Shown one piece after another: positions 51,840-60,284 of a stretch of 64,000 nucleotides of DNA (positions are counted from its first letter, which is position 1; every line of letters starts with the position of its first letter). The translations under genes were made by a program, and so were the position numbers. Origin of the DNA: Dankookia rubra (GTDB taxonomy: Bacteria > Pseudomonadota > Alphaproteobacteria > Acetobacterales > Acetobacteraceae); NCBI RefSeq assembly GCF_004355005.1, contig NZ_SMSJ01000006.1, forward strand, positions 124,001 through 188,000, written 5' to 3'. The notes beneath the pieces are model-generated. The model had not been told where the DNA came from and made no database searches. It saw only the letters and a program-made list of their open reading frames with translations.

Positions 51840-53083
51840 AGGCTGCCTTCCGCATTGGTGTAACTTTCCTGCTGCTGGCCGGCCCGGCGCAGGCGCAGAT
51901 GCGCAATGTCGGCCCCGGCGTCGCCGACCGGACCGGCACGCAGACCCGTGGCGGCAGCGACGAGATCGTCTTCGGCGGCGAGGTGCAGGCGACGCTCCAG
52001 CTCGACGTCAATGGCCGCCGGAGCAGCACACCGGCCAACGGCAACCTCTTCACCGAATCCCTGGCGGCGGCCTACCTGCTGCTGCCCTACGGCTTCGCGG
52101 TGAATGGCGTGCTGCGGCTGGAACAGGCCGGCAGCGCCGCGGACGGCAAGGGCAGCGTCTTCCGCGACCAGACCCTGTGGGCCGACGAGCTCTACCTGAC
52201 CTGGAGCCGCGGCGTGCTCGACGTCTTCGGCGGCAAGATCCACCCACGGTTCGGCAGCGCCTGGGATCGCGGCCCCGGCCTCTACGGCACCGATTTCGGC
52301 CGGGAGTACGAGCTAGTCGAGAAGATCGGCGTCGGCGCGCGGCTCTGGGCCTCCGACCTGCTCGGGCTGACCCGGACGATCGGCTCGCACAACCTGCAGG
52401 TCGAGATGTTTGAGGCCGACCGCAGCGCGCTGTCCTATTCCGGCTTCAACCCGCGCTGGGCGCAGACCAGGTCGAGCATCGACCCAGTGACCGGCGAGGC
52501 GGTGACCCGCACCGACTGGCGCTGGCGCAACCGCCGCGCCACCGGCGGCGCGGACAACACCGATTTCTCCGGCGGCTCGGTGGCCTCGCTGGCCGGCTAC
52601 GGCATCCCGATGCCGCGCGGCCTGGCGGGCTATACCGCCTCCTATGCCGCGCGGAAGCCGGGGCAGGATGCGGTGGAGGCGGGCCGGGCGGCAACCGAGC
52701 AGGCCTGGTCCTTCGGCGCCTTCTGGACCGTGCCCTTGCCGCAGCGGCTGGAGGCGGCGCCCTTCGCCGAATATGTCCACAAGGACCAGGCCGACGGCTA
52801 CCGCGACCGCACCGTCGAGTACCTGACGGCCGGCATGGATCTGCGCCGGGCGCCCTGGACGGTGTCCTACGCCTACTTGGCGAACCGCAACGAGAACCGG
52901 GCCGCGGGGCTCCGCGGCACGCGGGTGCAGCAGACCGCGAGCGTCACCTACGACCTCTACTTCGTCGCGCCGCTGCCGATCCTGCGCAGCGCCTCGGTGA
53001 CGGTCGGCTGGCGGCGGCTCAGGGAGGCCGGCGAGGCGGCCAACGACTTCGGGGGGCTGGTGGGATGGGCTTGGAAGTTCTGA
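51836..53083 (+). CDS. Outer-membrane beta-barrel protein (porin-like)
   Basis: A 415-residue exported protein starting at GTG 51836, overlapping the upstream stop (GTGA). After a signal peptide (ending AQAQ) the sequence alternates aromatic and hydrophobic residues in many short strands, for example DEIVFGGEVQATLQLDVNG and DVFGGKIHPRFGSAWD. It ends in the C-terminal aromatic signature WKF expected for barrel insertion. No plug domain or TonB box is seen, so it looks like a porin or channel. It overlaps the downstream cytochrome gene by 19 bp. Confidence 0.82.
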   Translation: MKAAFRIGVTFLLLAGPAQAQMRNVGPGVADRTGTQTRGGSDEIVFGGEVQATLQLDVNGRRSSTPANGNLFTESLAAAYLLLPYGFAVNGVLRLEQAGSAADGKGSVFRDQTLWADELYLTWSRGVLDVFGGKIHPRFGSAWDRGPGLYGTDFGREYELVEKIGVGARLWASDLLGLTRTIGSHNLQVEMFEADRSALSYSGFNPRWAQTRSSIDPVTGEAVTRTDWRWRNRRATGGADNTDFSGGSVASLAGYGIPMPRGLAGYTASYAARKPGQDAVEAGRAATEQAWSFGAFWTVPLPQRLEAAPFAEYVHKDQADGYRDRTVEYLTAGMDLRRAPWTVSYAYLANRNENRAAGLRGTRVQQTASVTYDLYFVAPLPILRSASVTVGWRRLREAGEAANDFGGLVGWAWKF

Positions 53084-54294
53084 GGCGCGCGGCCGCCTGC
53101 GCCGCCGCGGTGCTGCTCGGCGCTGCGGCGCTGCCCGACGGCTCCAGCATTGATCCTTCGGTCGACCGTTTCCCGGCGCAGATCCTCCGCAGCGAGGTCG
53201 CCGGCGGCAGGCAGAGCTTCATCGTCGCACTCGGCAACACCGCCTTCTCCTCTCCGCTGCTGTACGGTGAGGCGGCGCGGCAGGCCGGTCTGTCCTGCAA
53301 TTCCTGCCACGTGAACGGTCACGCCAATCCCGACTTCCACATCCCCGGCCATTCCGCGCGGAAGGGCAGCCTCGACCCGACCGGCAGCCTGTTCGATCTC
53401 GCGGCCGAGGACGGGGTCGAGAACCATGTTGACATCCCGAGCCTGCGCGGCATCCGCTACCTCGCGCCCTATGGGCGGGACGGCCGCATCGCCTCGCTGC
53501 GGGAATTCGCCCGGCACGTGATCGTCAACGAGTTCGCCGGGCCGGAGCCGGCGCCGATGATCCTCGACGCGCTGGTCGCCTACATGGGCGAGTTCGAGTT
53601 CATCCCGAATTCCCGCATCACCGGGGACGGCCGGCTGGCGCCGGGCGCCACGCCGGCCGAGGCGCGCGGCGAGGCGGCCTTCGTCACGGCCTGCGCCGCC
53701 TGCCACGTTCCCGGCACCGCCTTCACCGATGGCCGCGCGCATGATGTCGGCACCGATGGCCGCTTCCGCACGCCGACCCTGATGAACGTGGTGGACAGCG
53801 CGCCCTTTGGCCATGACGGCCGCTGGCCGGACCTCGAGGCGGCGGTCGCGGGCCATGTCCCGGCCATGTCGGCGGACCAGCGGGCCGACATCGTCGCTTT
53901 GCTTGCCGCCGCCGGCGCGGCGGACGACGCGACCCAGCCCGCCACCTTCCGGCTGGAGATGGGCGAACTCGCCACCTATGTCGGCCTGCTCGACCAGACC
54001 CTCGTCCGCGGCGATGCGGCGCTGACCCGCTTTGTGGTGGACACCGTGAATGCCGAGATGCGCCGGGTAGAGCGCGGTTTTCCCGAGGGCGACACGCGGC
54101 GCCTGGCCGCAAGGCCGGACCGCCACAAGCTGGTCCCGCTGGACTACGCGGCGTTGCGCGGCGGGCTGAACCGGGTCGCCGCGCTGGCCGAGGCAGGCGA
54201 CCGCGGTGCGGCCGTGGCGGCGCTCGACGCCTATCACGACCTGGCAGAGAAGATGGTCGCGAACTACCCAAGGCCGGGGAAGGAGCGGCGGTGA
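53065..54294 (+). CDS. Di-haem cytochrome c, cytochrome c peroxidase/MauG-like
   Basis: A 409-residue exported protein with a hydrophobic signal segment (about 8-23). Two haem c sites are present: CNSCH at 78-82 and CAACH at 210-214. RGIRYLAPYGRDGRIASLREF and RTPTLMNVVDSAPFGHDGRW are the repeated landmarks of the bacterial di-haem peroxidase family. It could reduce peroxide or act as an oxidase for metals or for a partner protein. The 19-bp overlap with the barrel gene and the shared palindrome upstream suggest one functional unit in the periplasm. Confidence 0.88.
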   Translation: MGLEVLRRAAACAAAVLLGAAALPDGSSIDPSVDRFPAQILRSEVAGGRQSFIVALGNTAFSSPLLYGEAARQAGLSCNSCHVNGHANPDFHIPGHSARKGSLDPTGSLFDLAAEDGVENHVDIPSLRGIRYLAPYGRDGRIASLREFARHVIVNEFAGPEPAPMILDALVAYMGEFEFIPNSRITGDGRLAPGATPAEARGEAAFVTACAACHVPGTAFTDGRAHDVGTDGRFRTPTLMNVVDSAPFGHDGRWPDLEAAVAGHVPAMSADQRADIVALLAAAGAADDATQPATFRLEMGELATYVGLLDQTLVRGDAALTRFVVDTVNAEMRRVERGFPEGDTRRLAARPDRHKLVPLDYAALRGGLNRVAALAEAGDRGAAVAALDAYHDLAEKMVANYPRPGKERR

Positions 54295-54313
54295 GGCCCG
54301 CCGCCCCAGGGAC

Positions 54314-54907
54314 CTACAAGGGCTTCAGCGGCACCGGGACACCCGGCGGCAGCGGCACCTGGGCCACGTTCAGGGTCATCGCCACCGCGACGTAGTAGCC
54401 GCTGACCGCGATAAGATCGATGATGCCGCGCTCGCCGAAGCGGTCCCTGGTCGCGGCGTAGGTCTCGTCCGAGACCTGCTTGGTCCTGTGCAGCTCGGTG
54501 CAGAACTGCCAGACCAGGGCCTGGTCGGCATCCATCCCGTCCGGCTTCTGGCCCTCCGCCACCGCCTCGGCGATGGCCGGCGGCAGCCCGGCCTTCATCG
54601 CCAGCAGGTGGTGGGCATACCATTCGTACTGCGCCGACCACTCCCGCGCGGTGACCAGGATCGCCAGCTCGTTCAGCGCCGCCGGGATTGAGGTGTCGAA
54701 GCGCAGGTACTCGCCAAGCTTTTGGAAGCGCTCCGCCACTACCGGGCTGCGGAGCATGGCGGGGAAGGGGCCGCGCAGCCCGCCGCGCGGGCCGGAGACG
54801 ATGCCGTCGACGATGCGCTGCTGCTCCGGGGTCATCGCCTCGGGCGGCAAGGGGGGCAGGCGGCCGGCGCGGCCGTCATCGGCCGGCAGGCTCGTATCAC
54901 TGGGCAT
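54314..54907 (-). CDS. Carboxymuconolactone decarboxylase-family protein
   Basis: A 197-residue helical protein. The central stretch FDTSIPAALNELAILVTAREWSAQYEWYAHH is the CMD/AhpD-like core. No CxxC pair is present, so the AhpD redox chemistry is excluded; it is nearer the gamma-carboxymuconolactone decarboxylase branch. The start at 54907 follows GGAGGAAA; a longer in-frame start is unlikely. It converges on the di-haem cytochrome gene and is divergent from the second liv operon. Confidence 0.88.
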   Translation of the reverse strand: MPSDTSLPADDGRAGRLPPLPPEAMTPEQQRIVDGIVSGPRGGLRGPFPAMLRSPVVAERFQKLGEYLRFDTSIPAALNELAILVTAREWSAQYEWYAHHLLAMKAGLPPAIAEAVAEGQKPDGMDADQALVWQFCTELHRTKQVSDETYAATRDRFGERGIIDLIAVSGYYVAVAMTLNVAQVPLPPGVPVPLKPL

Positions 54908-55053
54908 GGGTTTCCTCCCGCAGTCGTGGCGGCATTGTCGCCCTCGGGGGCGGGCAGCGGCAACACCCCCCGGTTCCCGCTCTGGCCCCCTTCGCAACCC
55001 GCACCGCCTGCCCTAGCGTGCGATCACAGGGAATTTCGCGGCCCGGAGACATA

Positions 55054-55968
55054 ATGGCCTATGCGCTGCAGCAGCTGATCAACGGGATCAGCCTGGGGAT
55101 GATCTACGGCCTGATCGCCGTGGGCTACACCATGGTCTACGGCATCATCGGCATGATCAATTTCGCCCATGGCGACGTGTTCATGATCGGTGCCTTCATC
55201 GCGCTCATCACCGTGCTGCTGCTGCAGCTAGGCGGGATGATGGACGGGCCGGCGGCGATCCTGCTGGTCCTGCTGGTCTCGATGGCCTTCACCGCGCTTT
55301 ATGGCTGGTCGGTCGAGCGGGTGGCCTATCGCCCGCTGCGCGGCAGTTTCCGCCTGGCGCCACTGATCTCGGCGATCGGCATCTCCATCGTGCTGCAGAA
55401 CTACGTGCAGGTCAGCCAGGGGGCCCGGGTCAAGCCGATCGGCACGCTCGTGCCGGGCGGGGTGGAGGTGATGCGCGACGGCCCCTTCGTCGTGCAGTTC
55501 TCCTACATCCAGATGCTGATCATCGCCGTCACGCTCGGCGTGCTGGCGGTCTTCACCATCCTCGTCACCCGCACGCCGCTCGGCCGCGCCATGCGGGCCT
55601 GCGAGCAGGACAGCAAGATGGCGTCGCTGCTGGGCATCGACACCGACCGCACCATCAGCCTGACCTTCGTCATCGGCGCCGCACTCGCGGCCGTCGCCGG
55701 CACGCTCTACATGATCCGGTACGGCGTCATCGACTTCTATATCGGCTTCCTCGCGGGAGTGAAGGCCTTCACCGCCGCGGTGCTGGGCGGCATCGGCTCG
55801 CTGCCCGGGGCGGTGCTGGGCGGGCTGCTGATCGGCTTGATCGAGACCTTCTGGTCGGCCTATTTCAGCGCACAGTACAAGGATGTCGCCGCCTTCTCCA
55901 TCCTGGTGGTCACCCTGATCTTCCTGCCCACCGGGCTGCTCGGCCGGCAGGAGGTCGAGAAGGTATGA
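55054..55968 (+). CDS. livH: Branched-chain amino acid ABC transporter permease LivH (second operon)
   Basis: A 304-residue membrane protein with about eight hydrophobic segments. The opening [38 protein letters not shown] is diagnostic of LivH, and the loop [20 protein letters not shown] is the ATPase contact. It is first in a canonical livH-M-G-F-K operon. GGAG lies a few bases before the ATG. It is closer to the classic amino acid LivH than the copy at 41271. Confidence 0.95.
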   Translation: MAYALQQLINGISLGMIYGLIAVGYTMVYGIIGMINFAHGDVFMIGAFIALITVLLLQLGGMMDGPAAILLVLLVSMAFTALYGWSVERVAYRPLRGSFRLAPLISAIGISIVLQNYVQVSQGARVKPIGTLVPGGVEVMRDGPFVVQFSYIQMLIIAVTLGVLAVFTILVTRTPLGRAMRACEQDSKMASLLGIDTDRTISLTFVIGAALAAVAGTLYMIRYGVIDFYIGFLAGVKAFTAAVLGGIGSLPGAVLGGLLIGLIETFWSAYFSAQYKDVAAFSILVVTLIFLPTGLLGRQEVEKV

Positions 55969-57248
55969 CCCCGGCACAGGCCATTCGCGACGCGGCCATC
56001 GCCGCCGCCGTCGCCTTCGGGCTCTTCGTCATGCTGGTCGGGCTGCGGACCGATGTGGGGCCGGAGGGCGGCCTGATACTGCGGCAGCGCTGGGGGCAGG
56101 TGGCGCTGCTCTGCGGCATCGTCTTCGCCGGGCGGCTGGCGATCACGACGCTGGCCGGCCGCCGCGCGCTGCAGCCGAGCACCGCGCCCGGGCCCTGGAC
56201 CGCGAGGCTGCAGCGGGCCGGCAAGCTGCTGGCCCCGGCGCTGCTGGCCGTGGCGCTGGTGCTGCCCGCCATTCCCGGGATCGGCCGCTATGAACTCGAT
56301 ATCGGGATCCTGGTGCTGACCTACATCATGCTTGGCTGGGGGCTGAACATCGTGGTTGGCCTGGCCGGGCTGCTCGACCTCGGCTACGTCGCCTTCTATG
56401 CCATCGGCGCCTATTCCTATGCGTTGCTGGCGCAGTATTTCGGCCTCTCCTTCTGGATCTGCCTGCCACTGGCCGGCATCCTCGCCGCTTTCTGGGGCGT
56501 GCTTCTAGGCTTCCCCGTCCTGCGGCTGCGCGGCGACTACCTCGCGATCGTGACGCTCGCTTTCGGCGAGATCATCCGCGTGGTCCTGCTGAACTGGACC
56601 GAGCTGACCAACGGGCCGAACGGCATCAGCGGCATCCCGCGCCCGAGCTTCTTCGGCCTGCCCTTCAGCATGGCGGGTGGCGAGGGCACCTTCGCCGGCT
56701 TCTTCGGGATCGAGCCCTCGCCGAGCCACCGGGTCATCTTCCTCTACTACGTCATCTTCGCGCTCGCCCTGCTGACCAACTGGGTCACGCTGCGGCTGCG
56801 ACGCCAGCCACTGGGCCGGGCTTGGGAGGCGCTGCGGGAGGATGAGATCGCCTGCCGCGCCCTCGGCATCAACATCACCACCACAAAGCTGACCGCCTTT
56901 GCGCTCGGCGCCATGTTCGGCGGCTTCGCCGGCGCGTTCTTCGCCACTCGCCAGGCCTTCATCAGCCCGGAAAGCTTCACCTTCATCGAGAGCGCCATCA
57001 TCCTGGCGATCGTCGTCCTCGGCGGCCTCGGCAGCCAGGTCGGCGTCGCCATCGCCGCGCTGGTGATGATCGGCGGCTTCGAGGTGTTCCGCGGTCTGGA
57101 CGAGTGGCGGATGCTGGTCTTCGGCGGGGCCATGGTGGTCATCATGGTGCTGCGGCCGCGCGGCCTGGTCGGCACGCGGACACCCTCCATCGCGCTCGGG
57201 GAGAAGCGCGCGATCGGCGGAGACCTGGTCGGTGAGGGGCGCGGATGA
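55965..57248 (+). CDS. livM: Branched-chain amino acid ABC transporter permease LivM (second operon)
   Basis: A 427-residue membrane protein. After an N-terminal extension with extra hydrophobic helices, as in enterobacterial LivM, the core [27 protein letters not shown] and [19 protein letters not shown] are typical. It overlaps livH and livG by ATGA at both ends. Confidence 0.95.
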   Translation: MTPAQAIRDAAIAAAVAFGLFVMLVGLRTDVGPEGGLILRQRWGQVALLCGIVFAGRLAITTLAGRRALQPSTAPGPWTARLQRAGKLLAPALLAVALVLPAIPGIGRYELDIGILVLTYIMLGWGLNIVVGLAGLLDLGYVAFYAIGAYSYALLAQYFGLSFWICLPLAGILAAFWGVLLGFPVLRLRGDYLAIVTLAFGEIIRVVLLNWTELTNGPNGISGIPRPSFFGLPFSMAGGEGTFAGFFGIEPSPSHRVIFLYYVIFALALLTNWVTLRLRRQPLGRAWEALREDEIACRALGINITTTKLTAFALGAMFGGFAGAFFATRQAFISPESFTFIESAIILAIVVLGGLGSQVGVAIAALVMIGGFEVFRGLDEWRMLVFGGAMVVIMVLRPRGLVGTRTPSIALGEKRAIGGDLVGEGRG

Positions 57249-58132
57249 TGCCGGCCGACGAACCGCCGCGGGTCGAGGAGGACGGCCTCACCCGGAAGAT
57301 GACCGGCGACCGGCGCGTCCACCGGGAGATGATCCTCGAGGTCGCCAACCTGACCATGCGGTTCGGCGGCCTGACCGCTGTCTCCGCTGTCTCCTTCGCC
57401 GCCTCGCGCGGCGAGATCACCGCCGTGATCGGCCCGAATGGCGCCGGCAAGACCACGCTGTTCAACTGCATCACCGGCTTCTACCGCCCGACCGGCGGCG
57501 CGATCCGGCTGCACCGGGCAAACGAGTTGCCGGTCGACCTGCACCTGCTGCCCGGCCACCGCATCGCCCGCGCGGGCGTCGCCCGCACCTTCCAGAACAT
57601 CCGGCTGTTTCCCGGCATGACCGCGCTCGAGAACCTGCTGGTGGCGCAGCACGTCAAGCTGATGGCGGCGACCGGCTTCGGCATCGGCGCGGTGCTCGGC
57701 CTGTCGCGCTACCCGAAGGCGGAGCGCCAGGCGGTGGAACTGGCGCGGCAATGGCTTTCCGCCACCAACCTGCTCGACCGCGCCGACGATCCGGCCGGGG
57801 CGCTGCCCTATGGCGCGCAGCGGCGGCTGGAGATCGCTCGGGCCATGTGCACCGAGCCTGCGCTGCTGTGCCTGGACGAGCCCGCCGCCGGCCTCAATCC
57901 GCGCGAATCTGACGAACTCGCCCGGCTGCTGCTGGAGATCCGCGGCCAGGGCACGTCCCTGCTGCTGATCGAGCACGACATGGGCGTGGTGATGCGCATC
58001 TCCGACCGCGTGGTCGTGCTGGACCACGGCAAGCTGATTGCCGATGCCGCGCCCGCCGCGGTGCAGGGCGACCCCAAGGTGATCGCCGCCTATCTCGGCG
58101 AGGGCGACGAGGACGAGGAGGCCGAGGCATGA
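57245..58132 (+). CDS. livG: Branched-chain amino acid ABC transporter ATPase LivG (second operon)
   Basis: A 295-residue ATPase. Walker [10 protein letters not shown] is at 63-71, [16 protein letters not shown] is LivG-specific, and the signature [15 protein letters not shown] and Walker [14 protein letters not shown] are intact. The ATG at 57245 overlaps the livM stop, but the conserved core begins at an internal Met29 (57329), so the first 28 charged residues may be untranslated or an unusual extension. The C-terminus is acidic. Confidence 0.94.
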   Translation: MMPADEPPRVEEDGLTRKMTGDRRVHREMILEVANLTMRFGGLTAVSAVSFAASRGEITAVIGPNGAGKTTLFNCITGFYRPTGGAIRLHRANELPVDLHLLPGHRIARAGVARTFQNIRLFPGMTALENLLVAQHVKLMAATGFGIGAVLGLSRYPKAERQAVELARQWLSATNLLDRADDPAGALPYGAQRRLEIARAMCTEPALLCLDEPAAGLNPRESDELARLLLEIRGQGTSLLLIEHDMGVVMRISDRVVVLDHGKLIADAAPAAVQGDPKVIAAYLGEGDEDEEAEA

Positions 58133-58854
58133 GCCCCGCGCTGCTCGAGGTCGACCGCGTCTCCGCCGGTTATGGTGCGGTGCAGGCGCTGAACGAAGTT
58201 TCGCTGCACGTCCAGCCCGGCGAGATCGTCACGCTGATCGGTGCCAACGGAGCCGGCAAGTCGACGCTGCTGATGACCATCTGCGGCCAGCCGAAGCCGC
58301 GCAGCGGCCGCATCAGCCTGGCCGGGGCGGACATCACGGGTCAGCCGACCCATGCCATCATGCGCCGCGGCGTGGCGCAGTCGCCCGAGGGCCGCCGCAT
58401 CTTCCCGCGCATGACGGTGCGGGAGAACCTGCTGATGGGTGCCGAGGCGTTGACGAAGGACGAGCCCGGGCCGCAGATGGAGCAGGCCTTCGCCCTGTTC
58501 CCGCGGCTGAAGGAACGGCTCTGGCAGCGCGGCGGCACGCTCTCGGGCGGTGAGCAGCAGATGCTCGCCATCGGCCGGGCGCTGATGTCGAAGCCGAAGC
58601 TGCTGCTGCTGGACGAGCCCTCGCTCGGCCTCGCCCCGCTGGTGGTGAAGCAGATCTTTGATGCCATCCGCAGGCTGAATGCCGAAACCGGGCTGACCGT
58701 GCTGCTGGTCGAGCAGAACGCCAACCAGGCGCTGCGGCTGGCGCATCGGGGCTACGTGCTGGTGAACGGCCGGATCACCATGGAAGGCCCGGGACGGGCT
58801 CTGCTGGCCCGGCCGGAGATCCGCGACGCCTACCTCGGCGGCGGCCACGGCTGA
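58129..58854 (+). CDS. livF: Branched-chain amino acid ABC transporter ATPase LivF (second operon)
   Basis: A 241-residue ATPase with Walker A GANGAGKS (38-45), signature LSGGEQQM and Walker B LLLLDEPSLGLAP. The ATG overlaps the livG stop by ATGA. It completes the nucleotide-binding pair with LivG. Confidence 0.95.
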   Translation: MSPALLEVDRVSAGYGAVQALNEVSLHVQPGEIVTLIGANGAGKSTLLMTICGQPKPRSGRISLAGADITGQPTHAIMRRGVAQSPEGRRIFPRMTVRENLLMGAEALTKDEPGPQMEQAFALFPRLKERLWQRGGTLSGGEQQMLAIGRALMSKPKLLLLDEPSLGLAPLVVKQIFDAIRRLNAETGLTVLLVEQNANQALRLAHRGYVLVNGRITMEGPGRALLARPEIRDAYLGGGHG

Positions 58855-58938
58855 CAAGGCGCGGCCGGGTCCGTTACCCTGCCGCAAGCGGCCGTGCCCG
58901 GACTCGGGCAAGGCCGGCAACCAAAAGGAGAAACAGGG

Positions 58939-60057
58939 ATGCTCAAGCGCAGGACGCTACTTCAGGCCGCCACCGCGCTGCCGGTGGCCATGGGCTCCAC
59001 CGGGGCCTTCGCGCAAGGCTCGGGCCCGATCCGCATCGCCTGCGCCGGGCCGCTCACCGGCTCCAACGCCGCGGCCGGTGACCAGATGAAGATCGGCGCC
59101 CAGCAGGCGGTGGCCGATTTCAACGCCGCCGGCGGCGTGCTTGGCCGGCAGCTCGTATTGGAGTTGGGCGACGATGCCTGCGACCCGCGCCAGGCGGTCT
59201 CGGTCGCCAACCAGATGGCCGGCCGCAAGGTGGCGATGGTCGCCGGCCACTACTGCTCGGGCAGCTCGATCCCGGCCTCCAAGGTCTATGCCGAGGAAGG
59301 CGTGCTGCAGATCAGCCCGGCCAGCACCAACCCGAAATACACCGATGAGGGCAGCTGGAACACCTTCCGCGTCTGCGGCCGGGACGACCAGCAGGGCCAG
59401 GTGGCCGGCGCCTATATCGCCAAGACCTTTCCCGGCAGGAAGGTGGCGATCCTTCATGACAACCAGGCTTACGGAAAGGGCCTGGCCGAGGAGACCAAGA
59501 AGTCGCTCAATGCGGCCGGCCAGAACGAGGTGCTGTTCAGCGCCTATACCCCCGGCGAGCGCGACTACAGCGCCCTGGTCTCCCGGATGAAGGAGGCCGG
59601 TGTCCAGGTCATGTACATCGGCGGCTACTATACCGAGGCCGGGCTGATCCTGCGCCAGGCCAAGGAGCAGGGCATGGCGGTTACCATGATCGGCGGCGAC
59701 GCCCTGGTGACCAAGGATTTCTGGCAGATCACCGGCGCCACCGGCGAGGGCACGCTGATGACCTTCCCGAGCGACCCGCGCAACCGTCCCGCGGCGGCCA
59801 AGGTGGTGCAGAGCTTCAAGGCCAGGAACGTCGATCCGGAGGGCTACGTCCTCTACACCTATGCCGCCGTGCAGATCTGGGCCGCCGCAGCCGAAAAGCT
59901 GAAGAGCATCGACCCGAAGAAGATCGCCGAAGCCATGAAGTCCTCGGGCCCGTGGCAGACCGTTCTGGGTCCGATCAGCTTCGACAAGAAGGGCGACGTC
60001 ACCGTTGCGGATTATGTGTTCTACGTGTGGAAGAACGGCGCCTATAGCGAAATCTAG
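58939..60057 (+). CDS. livK: Branched-chain amino acid ABC transporter substrate-binding protein LivK (second operon)
   Basis: A 372-residue periplasmic protein. The signal MLKRRTLLQAATALPVAMG...AFAQ is followed by IRIACAGPLTGSNAAAGDQMKIGAQQAV, the classic LivK/LivJ start. GHYCSGSSIPASKVY and ISPASTNPKYTD include Cys and Ser/Thr positions typical of leucine/isoleucine/valine-binding proteins. AAAAGGAG precedes the ATG. It is unlike the four binding proteins at 35320-40219, so the two liv systems probably have different ligands. Confidence 0.95.
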   Translation: MLKRRTLLQAATALPVAMGSTGAFAQGSGPIRIACAGPLTGSNAAAGDQMKIGAQQAVADFNAAGGVLGRQLVLELGDDACDPRQAVSVANQMAGRKVAMVAGHYCSGSSIPASKVYAEEGVLQISPASTNPKYTDEGSWNTFRVCGRDDQQGQVAGAYIAKTFPGRKVAILHDNQAYGKGLAEETKKSLNAAGQNEVLFSAYTPGERDYSALVSRMKEAGVQVMYIGGYYTEAGLILRQAKEQGMAVTMIGGDALVTKDFWQITGATGEGTLMTFPSDPRNRPAAAKVVQSFKARNVDPEGYVLYTYAAVQIWAAAAEKLKSIDPKKIAEAMKSSGPWQTVLGPISFDKKGDVTVADYVFYVWKNGAYSEI

Positions 60058-60060
60058 CTT

Positions 60061-60088
60061 GAAGCCGGGCCGCGAAGGGCCCAGCTTC
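60061..60088 (+). terminator. Hairpin after the second livK
   Basis: GAAGC-C-GGGCC pairs with GGCCC-A-GCTTC (10 bp with one mismatch, loop of about 6 nt), beginning three bases after the stop. It lacks a T-run, so it may stabilise the mRNA end or act as a weak terminator. Confidence 0.45.
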
Positions 60089-60106
60089 CACCCATCGTCA
60101 ACAACC

Positions 60107-60121
60107 GAAAGGAGGTGATCC
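60107..60121 (+). promoter_or_regulatory. Extended Shine-Dalgarno, complementary to the 16S rRNA 3' tail over 15 nt
   Basis: GAAAGGAGGTGATCC is the exact complement of the universal 16S tail GGATCACCTCCTTTC. It sits at ideal spacing (GGAGG seven bases before) for the GTG at 60123. Ordinary ribosome sites in the window match 4-7 nt. Confidence 0.75.
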
Positions 60122-60122
60122 A

Positions 60123-60200
60123 GTGTCTCATTGTTCGCAGGTGGATGCCGCAGCCGCGGCCTGGATCATCGTCTCCGCCACTGCGGGGATGGCTTCCTGA
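60123..60200 (+). CDS. Possible 25-residue micro-protein with an extreme ribosome site
   Basis: The ORF runs from GTG 60123 to TGA 60200. The product opens MSHCSQVDAAAAW and continues with a hydrophobic stretch that could span the membrane. It contains one Cys and one Trp. A 15-nt complement to the anti-Shine-Dalgarno sits directly before it, and a strong hairpin (60232-60265) follows, which gives it the layout of a compact transcription unit or the tail of the liv operon. I do not recognise the peptide. It may be a real micro-protein or a leader that captures ribosomes. Confidence 0.45.
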   Translation: MSHCSQVDAAAAAWIIVSATAGMAS

Positions 60201-60231
60201 GCCACGCGGGGCGGTAACGCCCGAAACAATG

Positions 60232-60265
60232 GAAGGGCCTCGGCGGGATACCGCCGGGGCCCTTC
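60232..60265. terminator. Strong 15-bp hairpin between convergent genes
   Basis: GAAGGGCCTCGGCGG (60232-60246) pairs with CCGCCGGGGCCCTTC (60251-60265), all 15 pairs including one G-U, with a GATA loop. Only weak T-rich sequence flanks it (TTGTTT on the minus side). It is probably a bidirectional terminator for the micro-ORF and the convergent gene. Confidence 0.7.
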
Positions 60266-60284
60266 GCAATTTCGGCCCGCTTCG

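Noticed and set aside
60107-60121. Fragment of a 16S rRNA gene in reverse orientation
   Set aside because: The match to the 16S 3' end stops after 15 nt and the following sequence is unrelated to rRNA, so an extended ribosome-binding site is the simpler reading.
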